In this document: in pieces, positions 13,466 to 25,685 of the stretch
Position numbering within the stretch: position 1 is the stretch's first letter
Layout: each line of letters opens with the position of its first letter
Assembly (NCBI RefSeq): GCF_010389155.1
Contig: NC_057763.1
Coordinates: 42,390,645-42,454,644 of the forward strand
Source of the DNA: Erigeron canadensis
Taxonomy: Eukaryota > Streptophyta > Magnoliopsida > Asterales > Asteraceae
Length of the DNA stretch: 64,000 nucleotides
Direction of reading: 5' to 3'
Notes under the pieces: generated by a model
The model's database searches: none
What the model was told of the DNA's origin: nothing
The model's input: only the letters and a program-made list of their open reading frames with translations
Translations under genes and position numbers: made by a program

Positions 13466-16400
13466 TCAACCATGAGTGTTGACAGCTTCCCATAGTAAGT
13501 TCTGGGGAGCAGGGTTTGTTAGATCACGAGCCTGCATAGCTGCAGTTCTTAGTGTCTTGAGTGTTTTTATGTTGGCATCGAAGAACGACAGACTCATATA
13601 TGGCAAATTGTGTTTCTTGCAAAGTTCTCTAACGATTGGAGAAATTGACCTCAAATGACAGCGAGGTAACCTGGGAAATAAATGGTGCTCGAGTTGGAAC
13701 TGTAGACCACCAAAGAACCAATCCATGTATGATGAACACGAGATGTCAATGGTCCCATTCGTTTGCTTCTCAAACCAATCGTTACCTGTTGGTGGACCCA
13801 CATACACGTTTGCTGCAAAGTGGTTCAGTGTAAATTGAACATGTTGGATCCCGGTGACACAAAAGCTAACCAAAACAAACGCGACTCGCTCTGGCCAGTT
13901 AGGTAGGTATGACACAAGAAGCGGAAACCAAGTCCAGAAAACGATGGTCCCGAGAATGTTGAGGCCTCTATCAGGGATTCTTCTTTTAGAGGCCAGCAAT
14001 ATTAATGTTTGGAGATAAAGGTTGACCCTCGCGACACACATGATTGGGTAATAAGAATAATGTTGATAGCTCACGAAAAACCGAGACAACCGGTCAAAAG
14101 TCAGCTGTCTCCCATAGAATACAGATTGCAACGAACTGAACAATTTATTGGAGACCGCCAGCATGGGTAAATGTTGCAAGTCGGGATCATAATCGAGACT
14201 ATTACAAGCTATGTGATGAGCATTATGTGTCCATTTCCACCACGCTATGCTAATTCCTGTTATACAATTCCCGATAAAGATTCCTGCGAACTTGTTCCAC
14301 CCACGAGTAGCCATCATTTGATAATGACCCGCATCGTGACCTAAATACGCGATCTGCATCCAGGCTAATCCCAATAACGCCCCTGCCAACATATGAACCC
14401 AGAAGCTACTAGAGAACAATACCCCGTATACAACAGCAGAGAGAAGCAACGATACAAAACAAAGTGAATAAATCACACCGTGCCCTTTCTTTTCAAACAT
14501 CCCAGCTTTTGCAAACTCAGAAGCAAGCTTTCTATAATCTTTGGACACATCAGAAACTTTATAATCTTTTAGATGATACCCAGTGAAGAGTTTATCAAGG
14601 TGTTTCCAAGCTGTGCCAGGATGAAAAGCAATAAATGCATCGGTTACATCCTGACCAGCAAGATTCATGAGCGGAATATCACCACCCGGGTGTATTTTAG
14701 CCCACTCTGTAACATTGTACACTTTGCCCTGAATCGAAATCCAGAGGTCACTAGCCTTGTTGTGCTTCTTTAATTCCTCGGATGTAATGTGCTTCTTTCC
14801 ATCTGCAGTTGAATTCAAAACTGCAAAAAAGAAGTAACATCTCAAATACAATCAAATTTCCATATATAAGTAACGCACATCGAAGCTAATAAGAAGGTGG
14901 TTTACAAAAACGATGTTGTTTTATACATAACTAAACAAATAACTAAAAATTCTAAGTTTTGAGCATATCAACATCTTGATGTTCTTCAATAACCTAACCT
15001 TTTACAAGGTTATCCAGCCAGTATACAAGAGTAACAAGATATAAGTGTAACTAGCATAAAAAAGGTGAACATCAACACACATCATATACTAATTATACAT
15101 GATTTATTCACTATACAGCTACAAAATATACATAATATGTTCAAAATCCAATATCTATATCAAGGGCCCTTTTGACTTGATTAAAGGCAAAACAGTATTA
15201 TCAATAATTGCAGAAGATTGTCGACATATAGATATTATATTTAAATAAGATGGCATCTTTCTTGACTAGAAATAGTCAGTGGGATGTAGATATTTAATTT
15301 AAGGGGCTAAATAGCATTTAATTGGATAGTTCAGCAGGCCCGGCGGTTCTACATCAGACTTAAAAACAATAGGATAATAATAACTTCGAGGCAATGCAAC
15401 AAAAACAACCCATGTTCAGACAGAACTTTGTGCCATGCATGGCCATTTGCCTAAACTAGTTAAATTTCCATCAGATTATAAATTCTAAATACGTAGACAC
15501 ATGAAATTGAGGGATCATACAATAGTTGCTAATGTACTAATTATGGTACTGAAAACATTTGCTACTGGTCAAAGAACTTTGATTTTTAGAACTCGGATCC
15601 TATAAATTCATATTAATGTCGCATTCGGTTAATATAACGCATCTATTCATTTTTTGTGAAAAAAATGCTTGATATGCATTTTTGGGTATCAGAAGATTGT
15701 CCAGGGTAAACAAGGTGTCTAATTATTATAAGGTTTACGAATTACTTCATACTTGTGGGTCTTCAAAGTAGCCAACAAGTGGGCAGCAGAAACTTTTACC
15801 CGGCTTATTAGATCAGAAATAAGATGTCGTTTTATGCTAGTCCACAATTGACAATTCATCTTACATAAACTAAAATCAATTGATACCACACACTTAGTAC
15901 AAACACACTTGGTAGGTGATACCTAATATCATATAATTACTGGTACCATATTAGGTTACATCAGACAGTCTTCCCCCTTTTCACCTTTAACCCAACAGCC
16001 TGCGTCGATCACGGAAGAAATTACAAACAAGCGACATCTACTTCAAATTCGATCTTAGTTTATAAGGCAAGCTTTCAATAATCAACATTTTAAGGTCTAT
16101 AATTGGAGTTTGAAAAAACTTAAGTCCATACTTGTAATTATTAACTTTGTAAACTTTACTTAAGGAAAAAATATACATATGGGCTTAATGTATCATTTCC
16201 ACAACCATAAGAAGGTACAACTACTAATGCATTATAAATATTAATTTGAGAGAAACATTTTTATAACTATTAATTTGAGAGAAACATTTTTATAAATAAG
16301 TGGCCAGCCATCTATATGAAGGTACAACTACTAATGCACTAAGTACAATATGGTCAATATGATTCTTATTCATACTATTCCACTATATTCTATTCATCAT

Positions 16401-16809
16401 CTAATATATAATTAAACCATAAAGAAAAACCTTCCTAGGGGTTAGCTTTTTTTTTTTTTATTATCAAACAATAATTCTCCAATAAATTATTAGAGTTTTA
16501 GACATAAAGTTTTTAATCTTTTAATAGCCAAAAAAATCCTAAAAGCAGGGATACCTTTTCCGAAAGAATCAGATCTGGTATATACAGATATATAAACTAT
16601 ATATAATTATAGAAATACAAATTTCAGATCTGAAAATAGGAAACAAAATCAGCTATATAACAAAGGGTGAAACATATACGAAACCAAATTTTAAACAACA
16701 TTGTGAAAATATATAATAAATGGGGGGGGGGGGGGGGGGGGGGGGATTTAGAAATTAAAAATTAGATATACAAACCTTCAACGCCAGCAATGGAAGGAGA
16801 AGAAACCAT
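13466..16809 (-). CDS. SLD: Sphingolipid delta-8 desaturase (cytochrome b5 fusion), 2 exons
   Basis: Exon 1 is only 34 nt (16776-16809, MVSSPSIAGVE); exon 2 is 13466-14820. The 1955 bp intron has a GT donor at 16775 and an AG acceptor before 14820. The joined protein is 462 aa. The N-terminal cytochrome b5 domain carries the haem motif HPGG (55-58) and His78. The desaturase part has the three histidine boxes HDAGH (173-177), HNAHH (210-214) and QLEHH (387-391); Gln in the last box is typical of b5-fusion front-end desaturases. Family role: introduces the delta-8 double bond into the long-chain base of sphingolipids at the ER. The unspliced ORF offers a Met at 14851 (MYLRCY...), but those codons are intron; the acceptor and the known plant N-terminus support the upstream start. 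Confidence 0.95.
16722..16745 (+). repeat. Poly-G run of 24
   Basis: Twenty-four consecutive G on the plus strand, so poly-C in the SLD transcript, ~30 bases inside the first intron. It may be length-variable and is also a place where sequencing error is likely. Confidence 0.9.
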
Positions 16810-16851
16810 AGTTGAATCTTCACACATCAATACAAAACAGTGATTGATGGT

Positions 16852-16860
16852 TTTATATAG
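16852..16860 (-). promoter_or_regulatory. Likely TATA box of SLD
   Basis: CTATATAAAA on the minus strand, ~45 bases before the SLD start codon, implying a short 5' leader. Confidence 0.5.
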
Positions 16861-18662
16861 AGAGAAAGATAGGATATAGATATATATATATATAAATATT
16901 TATATATAAGATAAAATATATATAAATATTTATATATAAACGTAAAATGTAATATAAAACCACAATGTGGATGAGCAGGAAGGCAGCAATGCAATTTGGA
17001 GAGAGAAATTGATACGAATCTGTTTCTGTTTAATTTGAAACCCTTGATAACAGCGCAATGGCAAACATTTATATATATATCCTTTTTTTTAAGAAGAAAA
17101 TATATAATATTATAATAAAATAAGATGATAGATAAATCTAACGGTTGATATTGAATATATATATAATTTTGAAATGAAAATATCTAGAGGAGGTTAAGTG
17201 AACAGGCAAGCACATCACAGGGTGTCATGCGTTTGTAAACCTCCTTTGCCACCAAGCAAGCAAGCATACACACTACCACTTTACTCGTCTTTCCATAACA
17301 CATTGTTTTTGGTTTGGACCACCCCCCACACCACCTCCCATAGATTACTTACCTTTGTGGCTCTTGTGTTTTTCCTTATTTTTATTACTTCCTTTTTAAA
17401 ATTTTGTACACATTCCTAGTTTGACTTTTCCGAAGATATATATTTTAGAAAAATGATAAAAAAAAATTTAAAAGTTTTTTTAAAATTTTTATGACATGGT
17501 AGTCCAGTTATTTTGTTTCTTAATCTCAACTTTTTATTTCATCATATATCATAATCTTATAATTAGAAAAAAAAAATTAAAAGATTTAGTTAGAAGACTT
17601 AATCATTTCTTATGTTTTTAGTGTCAGTTTTCATATATAGCCCAAAACGCACTATCTTATTTTAGAGAATTTTTTGTTCATAAATTATAAACCCAATAAT
17701 CATCTCACTCCACTGTTTATAAGAAATTTGTCTATAGCCTTGCATGTATCTCCTCAACCATATGTAATACGGAGTAATAATAAAGTTGGAAACGCATAAA
17801 GTATGTGTCAAAGAGTTAAAAGAAACGCATTTTTCGTTTTGATTAGTAACGAATGAACATTAAGAAAGCATGTTTGTTTTGGTTAAATTAACGCGCGCGC
17901 GCACACACACATATATATATTATTCACCTTTTTCGTTCAGTAAAATGTTTATATACGGGTAAAATGTTTATATACGGTCATTTATGTTTTCAATTGCTAA
18001 TATTTTCGAAGTATATATACATACATGTATATCCGTGGACGTGGTATATCAACAAAAATGGTACACATCTAAAGGATTCCTTGGTTCGGGTCGAAAAAAC
18101 AATGTCACTCGATACTTATCAAACTTGCTGCATGTCTGTGAGGATCTCACCAGAGCGTCTTCCACTTCTATTAGGCCACGAACTAGACTAGAATCATTCT
18201 CAACAAGTCCATAAGGATTAAGGAGTGATCATGTTTTTTTCATCAAGTCTGGGTAGAAACCAAAGATCTTGAGTGACCGATCCGCAAAACAAACATAAGA
18301 AAAAAACAATTGGCACTATATATACTTTCGTTATTATATAAACGTGCGTACGTGGATATTTGATATTTTTGCTAGTCTTTGTTATGTTTATCAATTGACC
18401 TAAATTAATAATTATCCTTTCATTTGATTTTCATTTTAATTTAGTTGTTTCCTTAATTAAAATCTAAACAAATGGCCATGAGGAAATGAAGTCCCTCCGT
18501 AACTCCATTAAGCTATTTGCGTTCATTCTTCAGTCTAGTTAAAGTTAGAGGAACATAACATAAACAAGTTCTGTTTTTATTTGTTTGGTTTGTCTACATA
18601 TATCCATATTATACATTTCCATTTCTATTTCTTTGGAAATTGGTCGCTTTATTATATATTAC
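16861..18662. other. SLD promoter side and gene-free DNA
   Basis: Contains TA-rich runs (16880-16940) and a compound GC/AC/AT microsatellite at about 17890-17920. No exon with supported splice sites or long ORF was recognised. Confidence 0.4.
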
Positions 18663-18665
18663 TTA

Positions 18666-19890
18666 AGGGGTTCGCATCGCCAGCGTGAAAGGTGTGGCGT
18701 GGGTGGTGACCACGCGTGGCACACCGCCGCCCGGTCCCTAACCACCCACGCGTGATGCAAATTGTGTTAACAATTGATATAGAAAACGGAAGTAAGATTG
18801 TAAGGCTTATACAACATTTGATACTTTAATTTGGAAACTAAATCTATTTGCTTGCTGCCAAAGTCGATATCTTTTTATTTCGGGAAACAATGATTTTTTC
18901 TGATCACCGCAATCTTTTCTTCTTTCTAACAAATTGCGTGGAAGTTCGACTCGCGTGGTGCTTGAGTCCTTTGTGACCGTTGGCGGCATTTGTTACCGTT
19001 TCACTTTACTTCTTTTTTTTTATCCCCTTATATCTATTTAAACACTCTTTTACCCGATAATTCATACATACACATTCATATTCACATATTCATATTTACA
19101 CACATTTATCTATTCATTCATTCATATATTTCCCTTCAAACATGGCAAACAACATTGAAAATATAACTTTGTGGGATGTAAAAATGTCGATGCAAATACA
19201 CATGAATAACGACGACAAACACCGATCTGTAGTCAACAACGTCATTCAGAGCGTGTCTGAAAACAAGGCGGCTTACCAAGCTGAGATCGACCGACTTGAA
19301 GCTCCCAATCGGCTTCTTAAACGCAATGAAAGTGAGTATGCTGTGCATTTTCGTCAGAAGATGGATGGGCTGAATCAAATTATTTTTCATTTTACCACCG
19401 CCTCTACGACTTTGACATCCACGATAGACCACGGACTGTTCTGGCAAGGTAGTGTCAGTGGTGGTCATGATGTACGTTATTACTCTGACCCGGGAAAGGA
19501 GTACGTATCTCCTCAACCCGACGACATAGTATGGTCTCCTGAGCCCTACCGCTACATTCACCGCAACAACGGTGATAGTACCGTGGCCTCGGACTATTCC
19601 AAGTGTTATGTTTACGCATTTTATTATGTAATGTTTTATTTAATCTTATGTGATGTTTTTTACGTCTTATTTAGTATTGTGTAATGTTTTTATATTTTTT
19701 TAATATTATGTAATGCTTTTATGTTTAATGAAACTTTAGTTTTAAAAATAAAAATTAAATTGTAGTGAGTGGTGGTGATGACAACAAAATTTGGGTGAGT
19801 GGTAGGTGAGTAATGAATTTGAGATGACATAATGCGATTGGTTAAAAGTGAGTGATGAGTGAGTGGTGGGTGGTGGTGATACCCTCACCC
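18666..19890 (+). mobile_element. PIF/Harbinger-like element carrying one ORF
   Basis: Both ends abut TTA (18663-18665 and 19891-19893), the Harbinger target duplication. Terminal sequences AGGGGTTCGCATCGCC and, on the other strand, GGGTGAGGGTATCACC are similar. GC-rich GTGGTGG-type sequence is concentrated near both ends. The DDE transposase is absent, so it would need one supplied in trans. Edge position is ambiguous by one base because TTAA is palindromic. Confidence 0.5.
19142..19684 (+). CDS. Hypothetical protein inside Harbinger-like element
   Basis: A single-exon ORF of 180 aa from ATG to stop. Residues ~35-75 are charged and helix-like, possibly a coiled coil; the last ~25 residues (YAFYYVMFYLILC region) are strongly hydrophobic and probably read through the AT-rich tail of the element. 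I do not recognise the family. Its place between element ends suggests an accessory protein or captured fragment, such as the Myb/SANT partner that Harbinger elements carry, but no SANT motif is visible. It may not be translated. Confidence 0.35.
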   Translation: MANNIENITLWDVKMSMQIHMNNDDKHRSVVNNVIQSVSENKAAYQAEIDRLEAPNRLLKRNESEYAVHFRQKMDGLNQIIFHFTTASTTLTSTIDHGLFWQGSVSGGHDVRYYSDPGKEYVSPQPDDIVWSPEPYRYIHRNNGDSTVASDYSKCYVYAFYYVMFYLILCDVFYVLFSIV

Positions 19891-20160
19891 TTAAATAGTA
19901 AAAGATGCTAGAATAACATGCTATGTACTTCTGTAAATGGTTATCAAAATAGAATCATGTCAAATTGTCAAGTAGAATGAATTAATAAAAGGCCACTTTA
20001 GATAAGACCCTAAGTTTTACGACCATAAGCCGAATATATATTTCCAGCTAACAATTCTTAATTATATTAACCATCACAAAGTGACAAGTGTCTAAACAAT
20101 TATTCCGTGCCATATGTGTTTGATTCTTGTAAATAAAACAAATCATATATTTGATGCAAC

Positions 20161-20777
20161 TATGGTTGTCAAATGAGTTCGGGTTTGGGTTGGCGAGTTT
20201 GGATTGACAGGTTGTCGAGTTGAAAAACTCTAATCCTAACCCAACTCACTAAAAATTTCATGTCAGAAATTTCAACCCAGACCTACAACCCGTCAACCCA
20301 TGACCCAATCCATTTGACATGATAAGCAAATATATATATATATATAACGGAAAAATAAACCAATATAAAGCTCTATCATTGATGTGTACGTTGAAAACAA
20401 AAAATACCAAAAAAGAAAGAAATACGAGAGTATTGTTAGAACTTGGCACAAAGTTAATAAACTTGTCGTCTCACCCGACATCATGTAGCATCTCATAAAA
20501 TTTTGAATCCTCCTCTTATTTTAGATGTTAAGTTACTTTAGATTAGATATATAAAAAATGAGAATAGGGCATATTGATAAGTAGATAGTGGAGTATAAGA
20601 TATTATATATAAATCAATTATTTTTAAGAAATTAGGTTGGTAGGTCGATCTGACAACCCAACAATCCAACCCAAACCCAACCTATTCAGGTTGACAGGTT
20701 GGTGGGTCGAAAATTCCCAACCCTAACCTGACGTTTTTTGGGTTGGGTTTCGGGTTGGGTTGAGATCGACCGACCTA
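20161..20777. mobile_element. Non-autonomous hAT element with 8-bp target duplication
   Basis: GATGCAAC occurs at 20153-20160 and 20778-20785. The element ends are TATGGTTGTCAA and, on the other strand, TAGGTCGGTCGA, matching the T-A-G-x-GTC pattern of hAT termini. Subterminal zones are filled with GGGTTGGG / CCCAACCC repeats, probably transposase binding sites. No ORF is supported. Confidence 0.85.
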
Positions 20778-20785
20778 GATGCAAC

Positions 20786-21930
20786 AATATACTTAAGAGT
20801 TTCACATCTCATTGATTGTACGTCTACAAATGAACAAAAAGAAGATTTCCATTTGAATTCGTAAGTTTGGTGCTTTTTTAGTCGTTGATTATTATTATTG
20901 TCATAATCGAAGTACCGAATGAGAATAAAATAAAGTAAGATAATGATTCTCCTACAATCCATGATCATCAGTTCATCACATCTATTTGTTCTATACGTGA
21001 CTACGTGTTACGACTTACGAAGCAACTTTTATTGAAACACTTCTATCCACATAATAATTTTCATGTTCTTTTTCCTTTGTAAAATTGGAAAAAAATGACC
21101 AATGGTCATAGTCAATTGTGCCAAGTGGTGTAAAATATGGCCCTATGGTTTTCTAACCAAGTGTGGCCGGTATTGGTTCTTTCCCACTAGCCATAAATCT
21201 GTGGTAAATCCAACTTGATGTTAAATGGATAGTTAACCGACTGTTGGGTATATATCGGTTAAATTGTATAACTCTTTGGTTAACTGAAAAAGAAAACAAG
21301 AAACGGGATCTGCCAATACGAGTCAATCTCAATACCCTTTGCTGGACACGTCTTCGAGCAGGCCCGCAAGCAACTTTTTTTTACTAAACGCCAAAACTAA
21401 AAAGTATATACAATTTAATCTCGGTTTGATTAAAAGCTTTGTTCAACACGAAAGGAACTCTCCAAAGATAAACTTATGTTATGTTAGGGTTAAGTATCGT
21501 AAAACAAGTATTAAAGTAAAATAAATAAGACAGTATCTTGAGCCTTAAATCATGGATAAATTGATACACGAATATTCACGAAACAATTGATGCACGATAA
21601 TTTTCATGATACAAGGTAATTTTCAGTGAAAATAAATTTATTTTTTTATTTGTTTTACTTTAACACTTATTTTATTTTATCTAAAACCTGTTATTATAAA
21701 CAAGGAGTACATATGGTACTGAAATGAATAGAAATAAATAGTGTATTTTTTTCGGGAATAACTAAAGTGATATTATTTTTTATTTTTATTATATGTGAAT
21801 GAGCTGATAATACTTGCTATGATCAAAGTTAGTATAGAAATGGGTTATTTAAGTTAAATATGCTAAAAAGAAAATAAAAATTGATATGAATTGTTATTCA
21901 TGACCAGTGCATCACTTCACTATATATAAT
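20786..21930. other. Gene-free AT-rich stretch
   Basis: No coding, RNA or clear repeat feature seen. Confidence 0.4.
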
Positions 21931-22420
21931 TCACTATATATAATAAAAGAGAATTATTTTCTAAAATTATTTTTTTAAAAAGTATTATGTGACATGCCTA
22001 TATTTCTTTTCAAAATGTTTTTATATTAATTATAATGTCATATTTAGTATTGAATATTTTTAAAGATCAATAGTCCATTAAATACTTATTTTAAATTTCT
22101 AATTATGATTAGAAATGTCTTATTATGTTTTGTTAATTTAATAAGTATTTATATATAAAAATTATATTAGTCAATTTGTATTAAATAAAAAAAAATTACA
22201 TAATACTTATTTTAAATTTCTAATTATGATTGGAAATGTCTTATTATGTTTTGTTAATGCAATAAATATTTATATATAAAAATTATATTAGTCAATTTAA
22301 TATCTCCAAACCAAGTTATGATGTATTAAATAACAAAAATTACATATATTTTTTTTACATTTTTTTTTCGTTTAAAATTTAATTTAAACTGTCCGGATTA
22401 AACTCGGGTTAATTAGCTAG
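21931..22420 (+). mobile_element. Helitron-like element with internal tandem duplication
   Basis: It starts TCACTATATATAATAAAAG and ends GGGTTAATTAGCTAG followed by T, with a small CCG/CGG stem upstream. A ~100 bp segment (from about 22080 and about 22200) is repeated in tandem. The start motif is itself duplicated just to the left (21916-21930). Confidence 0.55.
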
Positions 22421-22921
22421 TTAGAAAAAAAAAATTAATAGCAAAAGTAAGTGTTGTATGTTTAGAATGTGTAGTGTTTTGATATGTTTCTTAATTCGTT
22501 TTAAAAAAATTTTCTTATCCACTTTTTTTATACAAGTTGTTTGTTTTTCTTTTGAAAAGGAAATTGATGTACGAAATAATTTGGCCATTTTTCGTAAGAA
22601 AAAGGAAGGTTATAGAAAACTTCTCTTGGAATCAGAATTTTATCTTATACTCCGTATATGATCTTGTGTTCGATGGCTCATGGTTGCTAGCTTCGTCCCT
22701 TAACTCTAACTTTTACACCTGTTTTCGACTTTTTGTTAGGATGGCCACCTTTTGTATACTACCCGCCACCACAAGGACTTTACGGGACATGGTGGTTGAC
22801 ACGTACGTACATGTAGATATAAAGTCTTGTCTTTCTTCAGAACAGACACGGTTCGAGGCAATTCAAAATTTATTTAAGCTTAATTGTTCCATCTACATCT
22901 ATATATACAGTCTTGATTATT

Positions 22922-23472
22922 TGTTGGGGAAATTCGTGAATAACGAACAGATAATCGGATATAATCAAACTCTGAAAGGCGTGTAATCACTTTCAGATTG
23001 AATCAATTTGGCGGTTCACCAAAACTATTCAATCGGATACAATTCAGAGAATTAAGAACGTTCTGTGTGTTTTTTATTTGAGAGAAAAGAACCAGAAAGA
23101 AAGAAGGAAAAAAAGAGAATGATCAGAAATCTTGTTACGGGTTGTATAAATCCACCAAAACGGCAGTTATTTGTCAGGTTTCGAAATTGCCATTTTTAGT
23201 CCCTCAAGTTCCGAAAATTTAATTTTTCGGAGGGATTTTTACTATAGCAATTTTTACTATCTTGTTAGGGATTTTTAGCCAGCTCAACCCCAGCCAGGGG
23301 CTCTGCCCCCTTGGACCCCGCTTCCAGGGGCGCTGCCCCCGGACCCCCGTACCTTAGGGAGGTCATAATAAATTAAAATAGGTGTGCACTCCGTACCACC
23401 AATCCTATATGATGTATTATTATGATAATACTGATCAAACAAGTTAACCCAATTACACTAAAATATCCAACA
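22922..23472. mobile_element. Solo LTR with 5-bp duplication TTATT
   Basis: The 551 bp unit runs from TGTTGG to CCAACA, perfect 6-base inverted ends with TG...CA, flanked by TTATT at 22917-22921 and 23473-23477. The inside includes a GC-rich CTGCCCCC/CCGGACCCCC block (23280-23350), odd for this AT-rich region. No internal retroelement coding remains, so it arose by LTR-LTR recombination. Confidence 0.85.
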
Positions 23473-24401
23473 TTATTTATTACTCGTATTATTATTTTTT
23501 TACTGTGCTTGTATTTTGGCTTGTCTTTGTGATACAATTCCAAACATCTAAGTTCTAACGAATTCAATTTCTTTCAATTTGAATTTGAAGGATCAAAAGA
23601 GTGTACATAAAAATAGATTTACTCCGCATTTTTTTTGCAAGGAGAAGAGACTTAAAAAACCGAAGTCAATTTTATTTTCTCATCTGCTTATGACTTGGTC
23701 ATTCTTATGTTCCAAATGGATCATTTAAATCCATGAAAATCTATCTGTAATATACTAACTAAATCAGTAAACCAATAGCCCATATCAGAACTGGGCCAAA
23801 TTAGTAAAAAAACGTGAGCCCAAATTCACAGCCATTATTAATTAGTTTCATATATAATAAAATAAAGAGTTAATTGCAAGATTGGTCCCTGTGGTTTGTA
23901 CAATTTAGCAAGAAGGGTACCTTTTCGAGAATCGTTGCAATGGGGTCCCTATTTTGAGAATTTTTTGCAAATTTGGTCCCTTTTTGACGGATCCGTTAAA
24001 GGTGGCCGTCAAGTGTGCACGTGTGCCGCACGTGTGGGGGTATTTACGTACTTTTTACCCCACAGGGACCCCCATTGCTAAAATGGAAAAACCACAGGGA
24101 CCAATCTTGCAACTATTTAAAAATCCATCACTAAATAATACTACCTTTTAACTTTCCCAAATTTTTTTTTATTAAGTTATTAACTTAAATATAATTTATA
24201 ACACTTTTTAACTTTTCATGATTATTTGTTGTTAAAAAACTAAAAACATATAACCACTAAAAATTAAAAAGTTTTATTTAGTGATGGATTTTTAAAAATT
24301 GTAAGTTTATAACACTTTTTAAAAAGGTAAAAGGTATTAGTTAGTGATGGATTTTTAAAAATTGTAAGTTTATAAGACTTTTTTAAAAGTTAAAAGTTAT
24401 T

Positions 24402-24459
24402 ATTTTTTTTTCGAACATTCAGTTGGTATGCGACATCACGGCCCATGATCAACATCTCG
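24402..24459 (-). mobile_element. Rearranged SINE fragment
   Basis: The A-tail side and about 30 bases match the tail of the SINE at 24643, but the next ~20 bases (24438-24459) match an internal part of that SINE in opposite orientation. It is a deletion-inversion derivative. Confidence 0.55.
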
Positions 24460-24642
24460 TATTTAGTGATGGATTTTTAAAAAATGTAAGTTTATAAAAC
24501 TTTTTAAAAAGTTAAAAGGTATTAGTTAGTGATAAATTTTTAAAAATTGTAAGTTTATAAAACTTTTGTAAAAGGTATTAGTTAGTGATGAATTTTTAAA
24601 AATTGTAAGTTTATAAGACTTTTTAAAAAGTTAAAAGTTATT

Positions 24643-24858
24643 TTTTTTTCGAACATTCAGTCAGTATGCAACATCACGGAAACCTCACCGTATAATGGTG
24701 AAACCTTGCACGTACCGTGGACAACGAGATGTTGACCATGAGCCGTTACAAGTATTCGAAGGAAAAAACCCCAAGATTTGACATCCCTAGGGATCGAACT
24801 CAAGACCTTGAGTAAAACCTGAGATTGCCTCTGACCAGTTGGACTAATCATCATTGGC
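24643..24858 (-). mobile_element. SINE nested in the foldback element
   Basis: On the minus strand: A-box-like TTAGTCCAACTGG, B box GAGTTCGATCCC, and a poly-A tail after TTCG. The 11-base duplication TAAAAGTTATT lies at 24632-24642 and 24859-24869. It inserted after the foldback element formed, because its duplication is element sequence. Confidence 0.88.
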
Positions 24859-25685
24859 TAAAAGTTATTATTTTAGTAATGGATTTTTAAAATTTGTAAG
24901 TTTATACAAATTTTTAAATATTTAGTGGTGCGTTTTTAAAATTGTAAGTTTAAAAAGTAAGTTTTATAAACTTAGAGTTTTTAAAAATTCATCACTAACT
25001 AATACCTTTTAACTTTTTAAAAAGTTTTATAAACGTACAGTTTTTAAAAATCCATCACTAAATAATACCTTTTAATTTTTAAAAAGTTTTATAAACTTAC
25101 AAATTTTAAAAATTCATCACTAACTAATATCTTTTAACTTTTTAAAAAGTTTTATAAACTTACAATTTTTAAAAATCCATCACTAAATGATACCTTTTAA
25201 TTTTTAGTGGTTATATGTTTTTAGTTCTTTAACAACAAATAATCATGAAAAGATAAAAAGTGTTAAAAATTATCTTTAAGTTAATAATTTAATAAAAAAA
25301 TTTTTTTTTTGGAAAAGTTAAAAGGTATTATTTAGTGATGAATTTTAAAAAAAGTTGCAAGATTGGTCCCTGTGGTTTTTTCATTTTAGCAATGGGGGTC
25401 CATGTGGGGTAGAGAGTACGTAAATACCCCCACACGTGCGGCACACGTGCACACTTGACGGCCACCTTTAATGGATCCGTCAAAAAGGGACCAATTTTGC
25501 AAAAAATTCTCAAAATAGGGACCCCCATTGCAACGATTCTCGAAAAGGGACCCTCCTTGCTAAATTGTACAAACCACAGGGACCAATCTTGCAATTAACT
25601 CTAAAATAAATAATACTCGTATGTTACTTTTTTTAAAAACAAATAATTATTAAATAACAATCTACAATACGAGTACAAATCAAGT

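Larger units (their letters stand above)
23867..25601. mobile_element. Mutator-like foldback element (MULE-type), 1.7 kb
   Basis: Inverted ends of ~280 bp start GAGTTAATTGCAAGATTGG and read the complement at the right; a 9-bp duplication TAAAATAAA flanks it (23858-23866, 25602-25610), the Mutator signature. The interior is also inverted: tandem copies of a ~60 bp TTTTTAAAAATTGTAAG unit run forward at 24130-24640 and backward at 24870-25340, so nearly the whole element can fold back. A SINE sits at the centre. No transposase is encoded. Confidence 0.9.

Noticed and set aside
14821..14851. Met at 14851 as the SLD start
   Set aside because: The bases 14821-14851 contain the intron's acceptor tract; the protein N-terminus known for plant SLD and the 34-nt exon at 16776-16809 fit better.
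22537..22986. 149-aa plus-strand ORF
   Set aside because: No domain, no splice support, composition unlike the real genes, and its end enters the solo LTR.
23896..24151. Similar ORFs at 23896-24151 and on the minus strand at 25328-25594
   Set aside because: Both come from the long inverted ends of the foldback element.
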